Below, piece by piece: positions 33,397 through 41,898 of a stretch of DNA of 64,000 nt. The position numbers and the translations under genes were made by a program. This DNA comes from Nocardiopsis metallicus (lineage in GTDB: Bacteria; Actinomycetota; Actinomycetes; Streptosporangiales; Streptosporangiaceae): NCBI RefSeq assembly GCF_014201115.1, contig NZ_JACHDO010000001.1:6696001-6760000 (forward strand). Reading direction: 5' to 3'. The notes below the pieces were generated by a model. It was not told the DNA's origin. It was given only the letters and a program-made list of their open reading frames with translations, and ran no database searches. Position 1 is the first letter of the stretch. Each line of letters starts with the position of its first letter.

Positions 33397-33954
33397 TCAG
33401 CGGGCGAACCACTTCTTCAACCCGTCGGTGTCCAGGGTGATCCCGGTACCGGGGATCCCGACCTCGTCGCCGTAGACGTGCCTCGACCGGTCCTGGTACT
33501 CACCGCGTTCGGGCCGTGAGTGCACCACCACGGAGTTCATGTCGCGGTCCACCAGCAGGTAGACGGGGATTTCGGTGGCGGCGTAGGCGGCGGGTTTCTC
33601 GACCCGGTCGCGGGCATGGGTGTCGGCGTCCCAGGAGGTCACCTCGATCACGGCGAGGACCCCCTTGGGGTCGGCCCACTCGCCTTTGCCGTCGAAGTGG
33701 CCGACCGGGGCGAGAACGCCGTCGGGGCGGGCCCGCCCGTTGCGGTAGGTGTCGATCTTCAGGCCTTGGCCCTGGATGAGGTCCAGGTCGGTCCGGTGCG
33801 CCATGAACTGGCGGAACAGCCACGTCAGGATGCTGTTGTGACCTCCGTCGGTCCCGCCTTCGGCCCAGATCCTCCCGTTGACGAATTCGAGTTTGACGTC
33901 TTCGTGCTCGGCGACCAGGGCGATCGGCTCGAACTGCTGAACGGTGACAGTCAT
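33397..33954 (-). CDS. Uma2-family (DUF820) putative nuclease, copy 1
   Basis: A 185-residue PD-(D/E)xK-fold protein starting at ATG 33954 with ACAGGAG upstream. Motifs ARPDGVLAPVGHFD, VLAVIEVTSWDADTHARDRVEKPAAYAA and VYLLVDRD hold the usual D...E-x-T core with downstream Lys. It is convergent with cobK. It closely resembles the gene at 49788-50390 (long identical stretches such as EVTSWDADTHARDRVEKPAA), so the two are recent duplicates. Family function is unproven. Confidence 0.85.
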   Translation of the reverse strand: MTVTVQQFEPIALVAEHEDVKLEFVNGRIWAEGGTDGGHNSILTWLFRQFMAHRTDLDLIQGQGLKIDTYRNGRARPDGVLAPVGHFDGKGEWADPKGVLAVIEVTSWDADTHARDRVEKPAAYAATEIPVYLLVDRDMNSVVVHSRPERGEYQDRSRHVYGDEVGIPGTGITLDTDGLKKWFAR

Positions 33955-33992
33955 GGCGGGCTCCTGTAAGGACGATGGTCTGATCACGCACG

Positions 33993-34655
33993 TCAGGAGC
34001 CGCGCGGGACCACCAGGCCGGACTCGTAGGCGAGGATGACGAGCTGGGCGCGGTCTCGGGCGCGGAGCTTGACCATGGCCCGGTTGACGTGGGTCTTCGC
34101 GGTCAGCGGGCTGATCACCATGCGCTCGGCGAGCTGGTCGTTGGACAGGCCCCGCGCCACCAGTGCCACGGCCTCGCGCTCACGGTTGGTCAGCTCCTCC
34201 AGCCCCGCGTCGGCGCCGGTGTCGAGCGGCTGGCTGACGTACCGGTCGATCAGCTTGCGGGTGATTGACGGTGCGAGCAGCGCGTCCCCGCGTGCGGCGA
34301 CGCGCACGGCGTGCAGGAAGTCCTCCGGTTGGACGTCCTTGACCAGGAACCCGGCCGCCCCTGCGCGCAGGGCGTCGAAGACGTACTCGTCCAGGCCGTA
34401 GTTGGTCAGGATGACGACGTGCACCGCCGCGAGCGCCGGGTCCGCGGTGATACGCCGGGTCGTCTCGATCCCGTCCATGACCGGCATCCGGATGTCGACG
34501 AGCGCTACGTCGGGCCGGTGCTCCCCGGCCATCGCCAGGCCCTCGCCGCCGTCGGCCGCCTCGGCCACCACCTCGATGCCGTCCTCGGCGTCCAGGAGCG
34601 CACGGAACCCGCTGCGGATGAGCGGCTGGTCGTCGACCAGCAGGACACGGATCAC
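33993..34655 (-). CDS. NarL/LuxR-type response regulator 1
   Basis: A 220-residue regulator: receiver domain with phospho-acceptor Asp in VALVDIRMPVMDG and Lys in FLVKDVQPEDF; C-terminal LuxR HTH (LTNREREAVALVARGLSNDQLAERMVISPLTAKTHVNRAMVKL). It overlaps the sensor kinase gene by four bases. The palindrome at 35838-35855, upstream of the divergent DUF6223 gene, is a candidate binding site. Confidence 0.93.
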   Translation of the reverse strand: MIRVLLVDDQPLIRSGFRALLDAEDGIEVVAEAADGGEGLAMAGEHRPDVALVDIRMPVMDGIETTRRITADPALAAVHVVILTNYGLDEYVFDALRAGAAGFLVKDVQPEDFLHAVRVAARGDALLAPSITRKLIDRYVSQPLDTGADAGLEELTNREREAVALVARGLSNDQLAERMVISPLTAKTHVNRAMVKLRARDRAQLVILAYESGLVVPRGS

Positions 34656-35779
34656 GGCGCGGGCTCCGCGGGCTCCACGGGCAGTTCGGCGCGGACGGTG
34701 AAGCCGCCCCCGTCCCGGGGCGCCGCCCGTAGCCGGCCGCCGAGAGCGGTGACCCGTTCGCGCATCCCGAGCAGCCCGACGCCGGGCACCGACGCACTGC
34801 CGGGAACCGCCGCACCGTCGTCGTCGACTCGGATGACCAGGGAGTCGCCGCGGTGCTCGATCCGCACCGACACCGTCGCGGCGGCGGCGTGCCGAACGAC
34901 GTTGGTGAGCGATTCCTGGACGATCCGGTAGGCGGTCCGGTCCACCGCCGCCGGGACCTCCCTCGGCTGTCCCCCGACCGCCAGCGCCGCGTTCAGTCCG
35001 CTGCTCCGGGCCTGTTCCAGCAGCTCCGGGAGGTCGTCGAGCCCGTGCGGCGGGTTCCTGTCGTCGTCACGCAGCGCCTCCAGGGTCGCCCGCAGCTCCC
35101 GGGTGGCCTCCCGGCCCGCCTCCTGGATCGCCAGCAAGGGTTCCGATACCTGTTCACCGCGCTTGCGGGCCAGGTGGACGGCGACCTCGGACTGCACTTT
35201 GATGACGGAGATCTGGTGGGTGAGCGAATCGTGCAGCTCCCGCGCGATACGCAGCCGCTCCTCGTCGGCACGGCGCCGCGCGGTCTCCTCACGGGTGCGC
35301 TCGGCCTCCTCCGCCCGGCGCTCGGCCTGGCGCACCGCTTCCCCCGCCGCACCGGCGGCGATCAGCCAGGCCAGCTGGAGGGCCTCCCGGGAGTGCGTGA
35401 ACGCTCCGCTCAGGGACGGTGTCTGCCCGGAGGCCAGTAGTACGAGCGGGAGGGCGAGCAGGATGACCGCCGTGGCCGCCACCGCGGCGGTGCGGTGACC
35501 CGCCCGCACGGCGGCGTACACCGCGAACAGGTAGGCGACAGCGGGTACGTCGACACCGGCGGCCTGCTGCCCCAGGGCTGTCACCCCGGTCACGGCCAGC
35601 ACGGCGACCGGAGCCCGGCGGTGCCAGACCAGTGCCAGCCCGCCGACGCCCAGCAGGGCGTAGCCCAGCCACTCGGTACCCGCGGGGAGATGTTGTCCGG
35701 ACAGGACGGTGACCAGCAGAACCACCGCCGCCCCGGCGGTGACCGCCCGGTCTCCGGTACCGATCCGACCCCTGGTCAT
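34652..35779 (-). CDS. DesK-type sensor histidine kinase 1
   Basis: A 375-residue membrane kinase. About four or five hydrophobic segments occupy residues ~10-150; HisKA_3 motif with phospho-His in RIARELHDSLTHQISVIKVQSEVA; ATPase domain with N-box (VQESLTNVVRHAAA) and G-boxes (VDDDGAA, GVGLLGMRERV). It pairs with the regulator at 33993. The gene is divergent from the small membrane protein at 35977, which may be its target. The signal sensed is unknown. Confidence 0.92.
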   Translation of the reverse strand: MTRGRIGTGDRAVTAGAAVVLLVTVLSGQHLPAGTEWLGYALLGVGGLALVWHRRAPVAVLAVTGVTALGQQAAGVDVPAVAYLFAVYAAVRAGHRTAAVAATAVILLALPLVLLASGQTPSLSGAFTHSREALQLAWLIAAGAAGEAVRQAERRAEEAERTREETARRRADEERLRIARELHDSLTHQISVIKVQSEVAVHLARKRGEQVSEPLLAIQEAGREATRELRATLEALRDDDRNPPHGLDDLPELLEQARSSGLNAALAVGGQPREVPAAVDRTAYRIVQESLTNVVRHAAAATVSVRIEHRGDSLVIRVDDDGAAVPGSASVPGVGLLGMRERVTALGGRLRAAPRDGGGFTVRAELPVEPAEPAP

Positions 35780-35837
35780 GCGTGAACTCTAACCGGATGC
35801 CCGCGTGGGCGACTCCGCCCCGCGCGGGATCTGTCGT

Positions 35838-35855
35838 CTACCGCGCACGCGGTAG
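35838..35855. promoter_or_regulatory. Candidate response-regulator binding palindrome
   Basis: CTACCGC-GCAC-GCGGTAG, a perfect inverted repeat midway between the divergent sensor kinase (start 35779) and DUF6223 gene (start 35977). NarL-family regulators bind such short symmetrical sites. Confidence 0.45.
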
Positions 35856-35976
35856 TTCCGCGCTTCCTACGGTGTCGGCGGCAGCGCGAAGAGTCCGCGT
35901 CCGCACGACGACCGGAGGGGGTCCCGACGGACATGATCGGAGCTCGTCCGCTCGCCGAAGGCAGAGGAGCACCCCC

Positions 35977-36393
35977 ATGTCCGTCCGCTACTTCCCCCTC
36001 GTCCCCGTGGCCGCCCTGCTCGGGCTGCTCGTTATCGCCGCACCGGCGGCCGCGTCCGAGCCGGTCGGGCCGGTCGGGCCGGTCGGGTCGGCCGCCGCCT
36101 GGGGCGGCATCGTGACCTTCGGGCGTGCAGGGACGCTCGTGGCCGCCCTGGTGGGGCTGGCCGGTGCGGCCGTCGGCGGTCTGTCCCTGGCGATGCCCAG
36201 CCGTGCCGGAGCCTTCGCGGCCCTGGCGGCGGGTCTGGTCAGTGCGGCCCTCGGCGGGCTGTTCGCGTACATCGCCGAGGGCGGCCCCGGCAGCGGGAGC
36301 GGGGTCGTCGGGGCCTACGTGGCCATCGTGGTGGGGCTGGTCGCCGCGGTGCTGGGATGCCTGGTCCTGCTGCGGGCCCGGCACACCGCCTGA
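35977..36393 (+). CDS. DUF6223-like small membrane protein
   Basis: A 138-residue protein, ATG 35977 with GGAG seven bases upstream. A signal-like N-terminus (YFPLVPVAALLGLLVIAAPAAA) is followed by three hydrophobic segments separated by an EGGPGSGSGVVGAYVAIVVGLVAAVLGCLVLLRARH stretch, which resembles the DUF6223 family of actinobacterial membrane proteins. Function is unknown. Divergent arrangement with the kinase suggests it is regulated by that pair. Confidence 0.7.
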   Translation: MSVRYFPLVPVAALLGLLVIAAPAAASEPVGPVGPVGSAAAWGGIVTFGRAGTLVAALVGLAGAAVGGLSLAMPSRAGAFAALAAGLVSAALGGLFAYIAEGGPGSGSGVVGAYVAIVVGLVAAVLGCLVLLRARHTA

Positions 36394-36474
36394 GGGGCGG
36401 GGAGGACGAACACCGCCCTTCTGGCCCGTGAGGCCCCTTCGGTTCCTGTGGGGACCGGGGCCCGTTGGAAAGCA

Positions 36475-36532
36475 AGAGCAGGAGCGCCCGGCTGCCCTTG
36501 AGGGAGCAGCGACAGCCGGGCGCTCCTGCTCT
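36475..36532. terminator. Bidirectional terminator
   Basis: A perfect 20-base stem (AGAGCAGGAGCGCCCGGCTG and complement) with an 18-base loop, between the convergent DUF6223 gene and the DUF397 gene. Confidence 0.8.
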
Positions 36533-36539
36533 CGGCTGT

Positions 36540-36794
36540 TCAGGGGGAGAGGGCGGAGTGGAGGAAAGCCGTCCACTCGGCGGCGGGGAAGGGGAGGTGC
36601 CCAGCGGCGGGGCGCTTGGAGTCGCGGACGGCGGCACCGCAGGGGAGGCCGGCGACCTCGACACAGTTGCCGCCTGTCTCTCCGCTGTAGTTGCTCTTCC
36701 GGAAGCTGGCGGGGATGTGCGCGACCTCGACGCATTCGACCCTGTCGCTGCTGTAGCTGGACTTGAAGAACCGCAGCCCGGTTCTGGGGGTCAT
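36540..36794 (-). CDS. DUF397 protein
   Basis: An 84-residue protein with the doubled family signature: FFKSSYSSDRVECVEVA, FRKSNYSGETGGNCVEVAG, then VRDSKRP and FPAAEWTAFLHS. DUF397 proteins are partners of WhiJ-type regulators in actinomycetes and are often antitoxin-like or regulatory. It overlaps the upstream HTH gene by four bases. Confidence 0.92.
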   Translation of the reverse strand: MTPRTGLRFFKSSYSSDRVECVEVAHIPASFRKSNYSGETGGNCVEVAGLPCGAAVRDSKRPAAGHLPFPAAEWTAFLHSALSP

Positions 36795-37648
36795 GTTAGT
36801 TGCTCCTGCTCCATGATCTGCTGAATGAACTGGGTCGTGCGTGATGCCTGCAGTGCTGCTGAGTTCAGATGCGAAAAGATCGTGACATAGCGCTGCACGT
36901 CATCAGGATCCTGGACAAAAAGGCTAGCTGTCGCTGTCTCCGCATAAGCGATGCAGGGGTCAGCTGGGTTGGGGAAGTCCAGCAGGACAAAAGAGCCAGA
37001 CAACCCGGCGTGCATGCCAGCATCGAAGGGCAGGACCTGGATGTCCACGTTCTTTCTGGTGGCCATGTCCAACAGGTGTTGTAGCTGCTCTCGCATGATC
37101 TCTGGATCTTCGAGGCGCTTGCGCAGGGCTGCCTCATCGATCACGGCCCAAAAACGAGGTGGCTGGTGGCGCCCCAGGACATGCTGGCGTTGCAGTCGTG
37201 CGTCAACGTTTCGTCTGACCTCGCCGTCCGAGTAAGCGCGTCCACCCCGGAAGACAGCCTCGCTGTAGCTGGGGGTCTGCAGGAGACCGGGAACCACCTG
37301 GCACTGGTAGGTCCGGATCATGGAAGCCTCGGCCTCGAAGTCCGGTATGGCGTTACCGCCGAAGACATCCTTGTAGCTAGACCACCAGCCTTGTTCTTTG
37401 GATTCCTGCGCAAGCTCGTGAAGAGCTGCGCGAATCTCGTCCGGTGCCTTGTACAGGTCAGCGAGTGCGTCGATGTCGCGCGCCTTGATGCGGCGAGCGT
37501 CCGCCCCCTCGATGTTGCTGAGTGTGGACTGAGGGACGTTGGCTGTCTTCGCTGCCACAGACAGCTTCAATCCCTGTGACTCACGTAGCCGTCGAAGCTC
37601 GCGCGCCAGCCGTCGGCGGCGCACGGTGGGGCTGAAGGGACTGTGCAT
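36791..37648 (-). CDS. WhiJ-like XRE regulator with DUF5753 domain
   Basis: A 285-residue regulator. N-terminal HTH (LARELRRLRESQGLKLSVAAKTANVPQSTLSNIEGADARRI) and a C-terminal DUF5753 domain (~80-275; MIRTYQCQVVPGLLQTPSYSEAVFR, DEAALRKRL, VDIQVLPFDAGMHAGLSGSFVLLDFP). In Streptomyces, WhiJ-type proteins act with DUF397 proteins to control development. Its likely operator is the inverted repeat at 37674-37702. Confidence 0.92.
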   Translation of the reverse strand: MHSPFSPTVRRRRLARELRRLRESQGLKLSVAAKTANVPQSTLSNIEGADARRIKARDIDALADLYKAPDEIRAALHELAQESKEQGWWSSYKDVFGGNAIPDFEAEASMIRTYQCQVVPGLLQTPSYSEAVFRGGRAYSDGEVRRNVDARLQRQHVLGRHQPPRFWAVIDEAALRKRLEDPEIMREQLQHLLDMATRKNVDIQVLPFDAGMHAGLSGSFVLLDFPNPADPCIAYAETATASLFVQDPDDVQRYVTIFSHLNSAALQASRTTQFIQQIMEQEQLT

Positions 37649-37673
37649 GTCAGGATTCTAGATCAGAGGTTGT

Positions 37674-37702
37674 TCGATTATCGTTGACAACTCGATAATC
37701 GA
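37674..37702. promoter_or_regulatory. Inverted-repeat operator between the WhiJ-like gene and the ATPase gene
   Basis: Perfect 10-base arms TCGATTATCG and CGATAATCGA flank a 9-base spacer. A TTGACA (37684-37689) and CATTAT (37707-37712, 17-base spacing) form a rightward promoter that the repeat overlaps, so a bound WhiJ-like protein would repress the gene at 37865. Confidence 0.6.
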
Positions 37703-37864
37703 GTTGCATTATGTAAGTGTAGTCAGTGACTGATGGATCACACAGGGTTCATGTCGCTCAGGCTACGCCTCGCCCGTTCCGCGCCTCAGGTCAACCGCGA
37801 ACCCCCCACGGGTACCCAGCACGACCCCTGCTCATGTCCTGCCATGTCTAGGAGTGTGTTCGTC

Positions 37865-38434
37865 ATGCCTTCAACCGCACCCGCACCCGCCCTCGCGCCC
37901 GTGCCCGTCCAGGGGGAGGCCACCGTGCCGCTGGCCAGCTTCATCCGGCCCTTCCAGCGGCACTACTTCTCCGGGACGCCCGAGCGCCCCAACTACCGGG
38001 CGCGCAGCTACGACTTCGCCGGAACCCCCGCCGTGATGCCGCTGGTCCGCGCCTTCCTGGACACCTGCGCCGCCACCGAGTCCGGCGACTACCGCTACCT
38101 GTTCACCCTGCTCGGCAGCGAGCTCGCCAACAACGCCATCCGCCACAGCCTCTCCGGCCACCCGGGCGGCAGCTACACCCTGCGGGTCCACCGCACCAGG
38201 GACGGACTGCACCTGACCTGCCGAGACCGGGGCGGACTGCGCACCCGCAACGCCCGCCTGGTCCCCGATCCCGAAGGCCTGGACCCCGATACCGAATCGG
38301 GCCGGGGCCTGGCCATGATCGACGCCCTGGCCACCGACTGGGGCGACAACGGGAACGCCGAGTACCGCAGCGTCTGGCTCTACCTCGCCCACGACCTGGA
38401 CCGCAGCCGCTGGAACACCACTACCGGGCTCTGA
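37865..38434 (+). CDS. HATPase-type ATP-binding protein (AbaA/anti-sigma-like)
   Basis: A 189-residue protein; ATG 37865 has AGGAG ten bases upstream. An N-box (LLGSELANNAIRHSLSGHPGG) and G-box (DTESGRGLAMIDALATDWGDNG) of the GHKL fold are present, without a phospho-His domain, as in RsbW-like kinases and the ATPases of whiJ loci. It belongs functionally with the divergent WhiJ-like and DUF397 genes. Confidence 0.85.
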   Translation: MPSTAPAPALAPVPVQGEATVPLASFIRPFQRHYFSGTPERPNYRARSYDFAGTPAVMPLVRAFLDTCAATESGDYRYLFTLLGSELANNAIRHSLSGHPGGSYTLRVHRTRDGLHLTCRDRGGLRTRNARLVPDPEGLDPDTESGRGLAMIDALATDWGDNGNAEYRSVWLYLAHDLDRSRWNTTTGL

Positions 38435-38562
38435 ACCACCGGCGCTCACCGGCGCCACACATGCCCCGCGCATGAGACGGGCCCAGGAAAGCGTTGCCGC
38501 GCTTGCCCTGGGCCCTGGACCCCCGAAACCCAACACGCTCAAATGCAAGGAAAGAGGATCTG

Positions 38563-38961
38563 ATGCAGAACCCTATCCCGAGGCCCCGGCGCTCCGACGA
38601 CTTCCGCCCCCTCCCGCCCCGCCCGCGCCGCCAGCCTCTGGAAGGCCCCGCGTGCCGGGTCTGTGACCACCCCTCCTGCCGACAGCGCCGTGCCCAGAAC
38701 CTGCCCCGCCTGGGCGGACACCGCTCCGAGTACGCCCGCGAACACCTCCAGGCCGCGCAGCTCCAAGCCCACTACCGCCACCTGGTCGTCTACTACGGCG
38801 AGGCCACCCAGTCGTTCTGGGCCGCCACCCCCACCGGCATGATCGAGGCCCCCGACATCGACACTCTCCTCCTGGAGGTGTGGACCTACACCACCCCGCC
38901 GGCCCCGTCCGTCACACGGCCCCGGGTCCGGAATACGGGCCGTGCCCTCGCGGCGGTCTGA
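38563..38961 (+). CDS. Small Cys-containing hypothetical protein of the WhiJ locus
   Basis: A 132-residue protein, ATG 38563 with AGAGG upstream. N-terminus is Arg/Pro-rich; a CRVCDHPSCRQ cluster could bind metal; the later part (HYRHLVVYYGEATQSFWAATPTGMIEAPDIDTLLLEVWTY) looks like a small alpha/beta domain. It follows the ATPase gene by 128 bases in the same direction. I do not recognise a named family. Confidence 0.65.
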   Translation: MQNPIPRPRRSDDFRPLPPRPRRQPLEGPACRVCDHPSCRQRRAQNLPRLGGHRSEYAREHLQAAQLQAHYRHLVVYYGEATQSFWAATPTGMIEAPDIDTLLLEVWTYTTPPAPSVTRPRVRNTGRALAAV

Positions 38962-38979
38962 CCGCGTCCGGACAGCGTC

Positions 38980-39030
38980 GCGGTGCGGCACCCCCGGCCT
39001 CCGTCGGGGCCGATGGGAGTGCCGCACCGC
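38980..39030. terminator. Bidirectional terminator
   Basis: Perfect 12-base stem (GCGGTGCGGCAC and complement) around a region that can form an inner hairpin, between convergent genes. Confidence 0.7.
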
Positions 39031-39052
39031 CGCCCAAGATCCAGCCCCGCCC

Positions 39053-39733
39053 TCACCCCGGCGTGCGCACCGGCACGCGCCGGGCGCTGCGGGGACGGCG
39101 AAGTGTCCTGTGGATGACCCACTCGGCCACCACGATGTTGACCACCCACCCGGCTCCCATGAGCAACGCCCGGCTGAGCTCGTCGTACTCACCGACCAGG
39201 AGTGTCCAGGGCAGGTGGGTCAGCACCTGTGTCCCAGCTCCCATTCCGATCGCGTAGGCACGGATCATCCAGGCGCCGTGCTGTGCGAACTCCCGGCGCC
39301 GCGCCGCCACGAAACCCAGGACCAGCGCGAGGGCCATGGCCGTCCCGAACACCAGCCGCTGCACGGTCAGGAAGCCCGTGTCGATCGCCGGGATCGCGTA
39401 GAACAGCGTCATCCACACACCCGACAGCGCGGCGACCAGACCCAGGGGGACGAGCAGCCGACCGGAGGCCCTGTGCCAGCGGGGACGGCGGCGTCGCAGG
39501 GTCGGGGAGAACTGGAAGGCCCCCAACAGGCAGTAGGGGGCCGCGGCGAGTACGTGCAGCACCACGGGCAGGGGTGAGGCGGCGAAGCGGGCGTTGTCGG
39601 CGGTGACCGGCGCGCCGGTGGCCAGATCGCCGAGGCGGAAGGCCCCGGCTGCGAGGGGCACGACGCTCAGCACGATCAGGAGGGCGATCACGGTCCACTC
39701 GGCGCGGGCCGGGGGTTTCACGGTGGTGGTCAT
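39053..39733 (-). CDS. DUF2306 membrane protein
   Basis: A 226-residue protein starting at ATG 39733. Six or seven hydrophobic segments; the family pattern FQFSPTLRRRRPRWHRASGRLLVPLGLVAALSGVWM and later RREFAQHGAWMIRAYAI is clear. Function of the family is unknown. It is the last gene of the operon kinase-regulator-DUF2306, so it may be the output of that two-component system. Confidence 0.8.
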   Translation of the reverse strand: MTTTVKPPARAEWTVIALLIVLSVVPLAAGAFRLGDLATGAPVTADNARFAASPLPVVLHVLAAAPYCLLGAFQFSPTLRRRRPRWHRASGRLLVPLGLVAALSGVWMTLFYAIPAIDTGFLTVQRLVFGTAMALALVLGFVAARRREFAQHGAWMIRAYAIGMGAGTQVLTHLPWTLLVGEYDELSRALLMGAGWVVNIVVAEWVIHRTLRRPRSARRVPVRTPG

Positions 39734-39820
39734 GTCCTGATCGTGGCCGCCGGGAGGGGCGCCGGACATCGGAAGATGGGCCCGAACCCGCTCGGCCGAA
39801 AGTACGGGTACCGCGCCGTA

Positions 39821-40489
39821 CTAGCGGTCCCGGCGCCCCCGGACACGCCCGGTCTCGTAGGCCCACATGGCGATCTCGACCCGGTTGCGGACCCCGAGCT
39901 TGGCCATCAGGCTCGTGATGTGGGTCTTGACCGTGCTCAGCGCGATGTGGCACTCCTCGCCGATCTCGGTGTTGGTCCGACCGCGCGCCACGGCGCCGAG
40001 GACCTGTTCCTCCCGGTCGGTCAGCGGCTGCAGCGGCTGGGCCGGGGGCCCGGCCGAGCCGGAACCGGCGAACGCGTCGAGCAGCCGGGCGGTCACGCTC
40101 GGGGCGATGAGCGCCTCGCCCGCCGCGGCGGCGCGCACGGCCCGGGTGAGCAGGTCGGTGCCCGCGTCCTTGAGCAGGAACCCCCGGGCGCCGGCCCTGA
40201 GCGCGGCGTAGACGTACTCGTCGAGGTCGAAGACGGTGATGACGACCACGGCCAGGGGGTCCGCCACCCCGGGGCCGGCCAGTGCCCGGGTCGCCTCCAC
40301 CCCGTCGAGGACGGGCATCCGGATGTCGAACAGGCACACGTCCGGGCGCAGCCGCCGCCCCAGCTCCACGGCCTCGCGCCCGTCGGCGGCCCGGCCGACC
40401 ACCTCGATGCCGGGTTGGGCGTCCAGGATCATGGACAGGCCGGTACGCACGATCTCCTGATCGTCGGCCACGAGCACCCGGATGCTCAC
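39821..40489 (-). CDS. NarL/LuxR-type response regulator 2
   Basis: A 222-residue regulator: receiver domain with Asp in VCLFDIRMPVLDG and Lys in FLLKDAGTDLL; C-terminal LuxR HTH (LTDREEQVLGAVARGRTNTEIGEECHIALSTVKTHITSLMAKL). It overlaps the kinase gene by four bases. Similar in layout to the pair at 33993-35779 but clearly diverged. Confidence 0.93.
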   Translation of the reverse strand: MSIRVLVADDQEIVRTGLSMILDAQPGIEVVGRAADGREAVELGRRLRPDVCLFDIRMPVLDGVEATRALAGPGVADPLAVVVITVFDLDEYVYAALRAGARGFLLKDAGTDLLTRAVRAAAAGEALIAPSVTARLLDAFAGSGSAGPPAQPLQPLTDREEQVLGAVARGRTNTEIGEECHIALSTVKTHITSLMAKLGVRNRVEIAMWAYETGRVRGRRDR

Positions 40490-41625
40490 GCGGTCTCCCC
40501 CGAACGGGGCAGCACAGCGGTCACGGTCCAGCCTCCGTCGGGGGCCGGGGCGGCCTCGCAGCTGCCCCCGAGCAGTTCGGCGCGCTCCGCCATGCCGATG
40601 ATCCCGTACCCCGGCGGAGCGGTCGGCCGCAGGCGGCCGGTGTCGCCGTCGTCGCGCACGCTCAGGCGCACCGAGGTGTCGTCGGCGTCCACGCGAACGG
40701 TGACGAGGGTGGCGTCGCGTGCGTGGCGGCGGGCGTTGGTGACCGACTCCCGGGCCATGCGGTGCAGGGCGGCCGCGACCGCCGGTGCGAGGTCGTCGAG
40801 TTCGCCGCTGACCTCCACCTGCACGGCAGGGCCCGGTCCTGCCGTGCAGGCGAGCTCCTCCAGCTCAAGCAGGCCCGGACCGGGTGCCCGCTCGGCGAGT
40901 TCGTCCCGGCGCAGGGCGCGGACCATGGTGCGCATTTCGCCCAGGGCTCGCGAGGCCTCGGACTCGATCACTGCGAGGGCCTCGATGGCGGCCTCGGGTC
41001 GGGTCCGGGCGACGGCCTGCCCGGCCTGGGCGCGGATCGCCATGGCCGAGACGTGGTGGGCGACGGTGTCGTGCAGTTCCCGGGCGATGTTCTCGCGTTC
41101 GATCAGCCTGGCGCGGTCGATCTCGCGCGCTCTGGCCCTGCTCCGGTAGCGCAGCGCCGCACCGAGGGCACCGGTGGCGAACAGGACGGCGGCACCGCCC
41201 AGGAGGTCCGCCGCCCGCACCCCGTCGAGGACCAGGTCGACGGAGGAGGACAGCAGCACGATCGCGGCCCCCGCCGCGACCTCCCGGCCGGACCCCCACC
41301 GCACCAGCGCGTACGGCAGCGCCAGGAAGTACACCGTCGTGTACATCTGCCCGGCCCCTCCGCCGGTCACCAGGGTGAGCAGCGCCGCGCCGCCGAAGAC
41401 CACCGCGACCGCCGCCAACGGGCGGGCGCGCCGCCACAGCAGAGCTGGGGACAGACCGGCGACCACCGCCACGGTCAGCACAGCCCAGGGCAGGTCCGGC
41501 CGCAGGGCGCCCTCGGCGAGCGCCGCCAGCGCGCACACCGCGACCAGGACCCCGTCCCACCGCGAGGGCCCCCGGGCGCCGGGCGGGCGGGGTTCGTTCC
41601 ACAGGGAACGGAGGAAGCCGTGCAC
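40486..41625 (-). CDS. DesK-type sensor histidine kinase 2
   Basis: A 379-residue membrane kinase starting at GTG 41625. Several hydrophobic segments lie in residues ~25-145; HisKA_3 motif with His in NIARELHDTVAHHVSAMAIRAQAG; ATPase motifs MARESVTNARRHARDA, VRDDGDTG and GYGIIGMAERAELLGG. Partner of the regulator at 39821. Upstream (41626-41898) I see only intergenic sequence. Confidence 0.92.
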   Translation of the reverse strand: MHGFLRSLWNEPRPPGARGPSRWDGVLVAVCALAALAEGALRPDLPWAVLTVAVVAGLSPALLWRRARPLAAVAVVFGGAALLTLVTGGGAGQMYTTVYFLALPYALVRWGSGREVAAGAAIVLLSSSVDLVLDGVRAADLLGGAAVLFATGALGAALRYRSRARAREIDRARLIERENIARELHDTVAHHVSAMAIRAQAGQAVARTRPEAAIEALAVIESEASRALGEMRTMVRALRRDELAERAPGPGLLELEELACTAGPGPAVQVEVSGELDDLAPAVAAALHRMARESVTNARRHARDATLVTVRVDADDTSVRLSVRDDGDTGRLRPTAPPGYGIIGMAERAELLGGSCEAAPAPDGGWTVTAVLPRSGETA

Positions 41626-41898
41626 GGCAACAGGCTAGCCGCAAGCACCTGTCCTGCGGATCGGCCGAAAGTCGTAGACCCGCCCCGCTCCGCCTCCGGG
41701 CCGCGGCCAAGTCCAGGAGCGGGGCCAGTGATTCGTCTGCCCCGGTCGGGACGGACCGCGCGGCGCCAGTCCGTGGTGGCGCGGCGGCCGTTGCCCGGCA
41801 CCTGCTGGTCCTCGGCCGAACGGAGGTCTCCCGGCTGGCCCCGGGTGTCGCTACGAGGCTGTGATACCACCTGAGGCTGTACTCAGCACGGGAAATCC

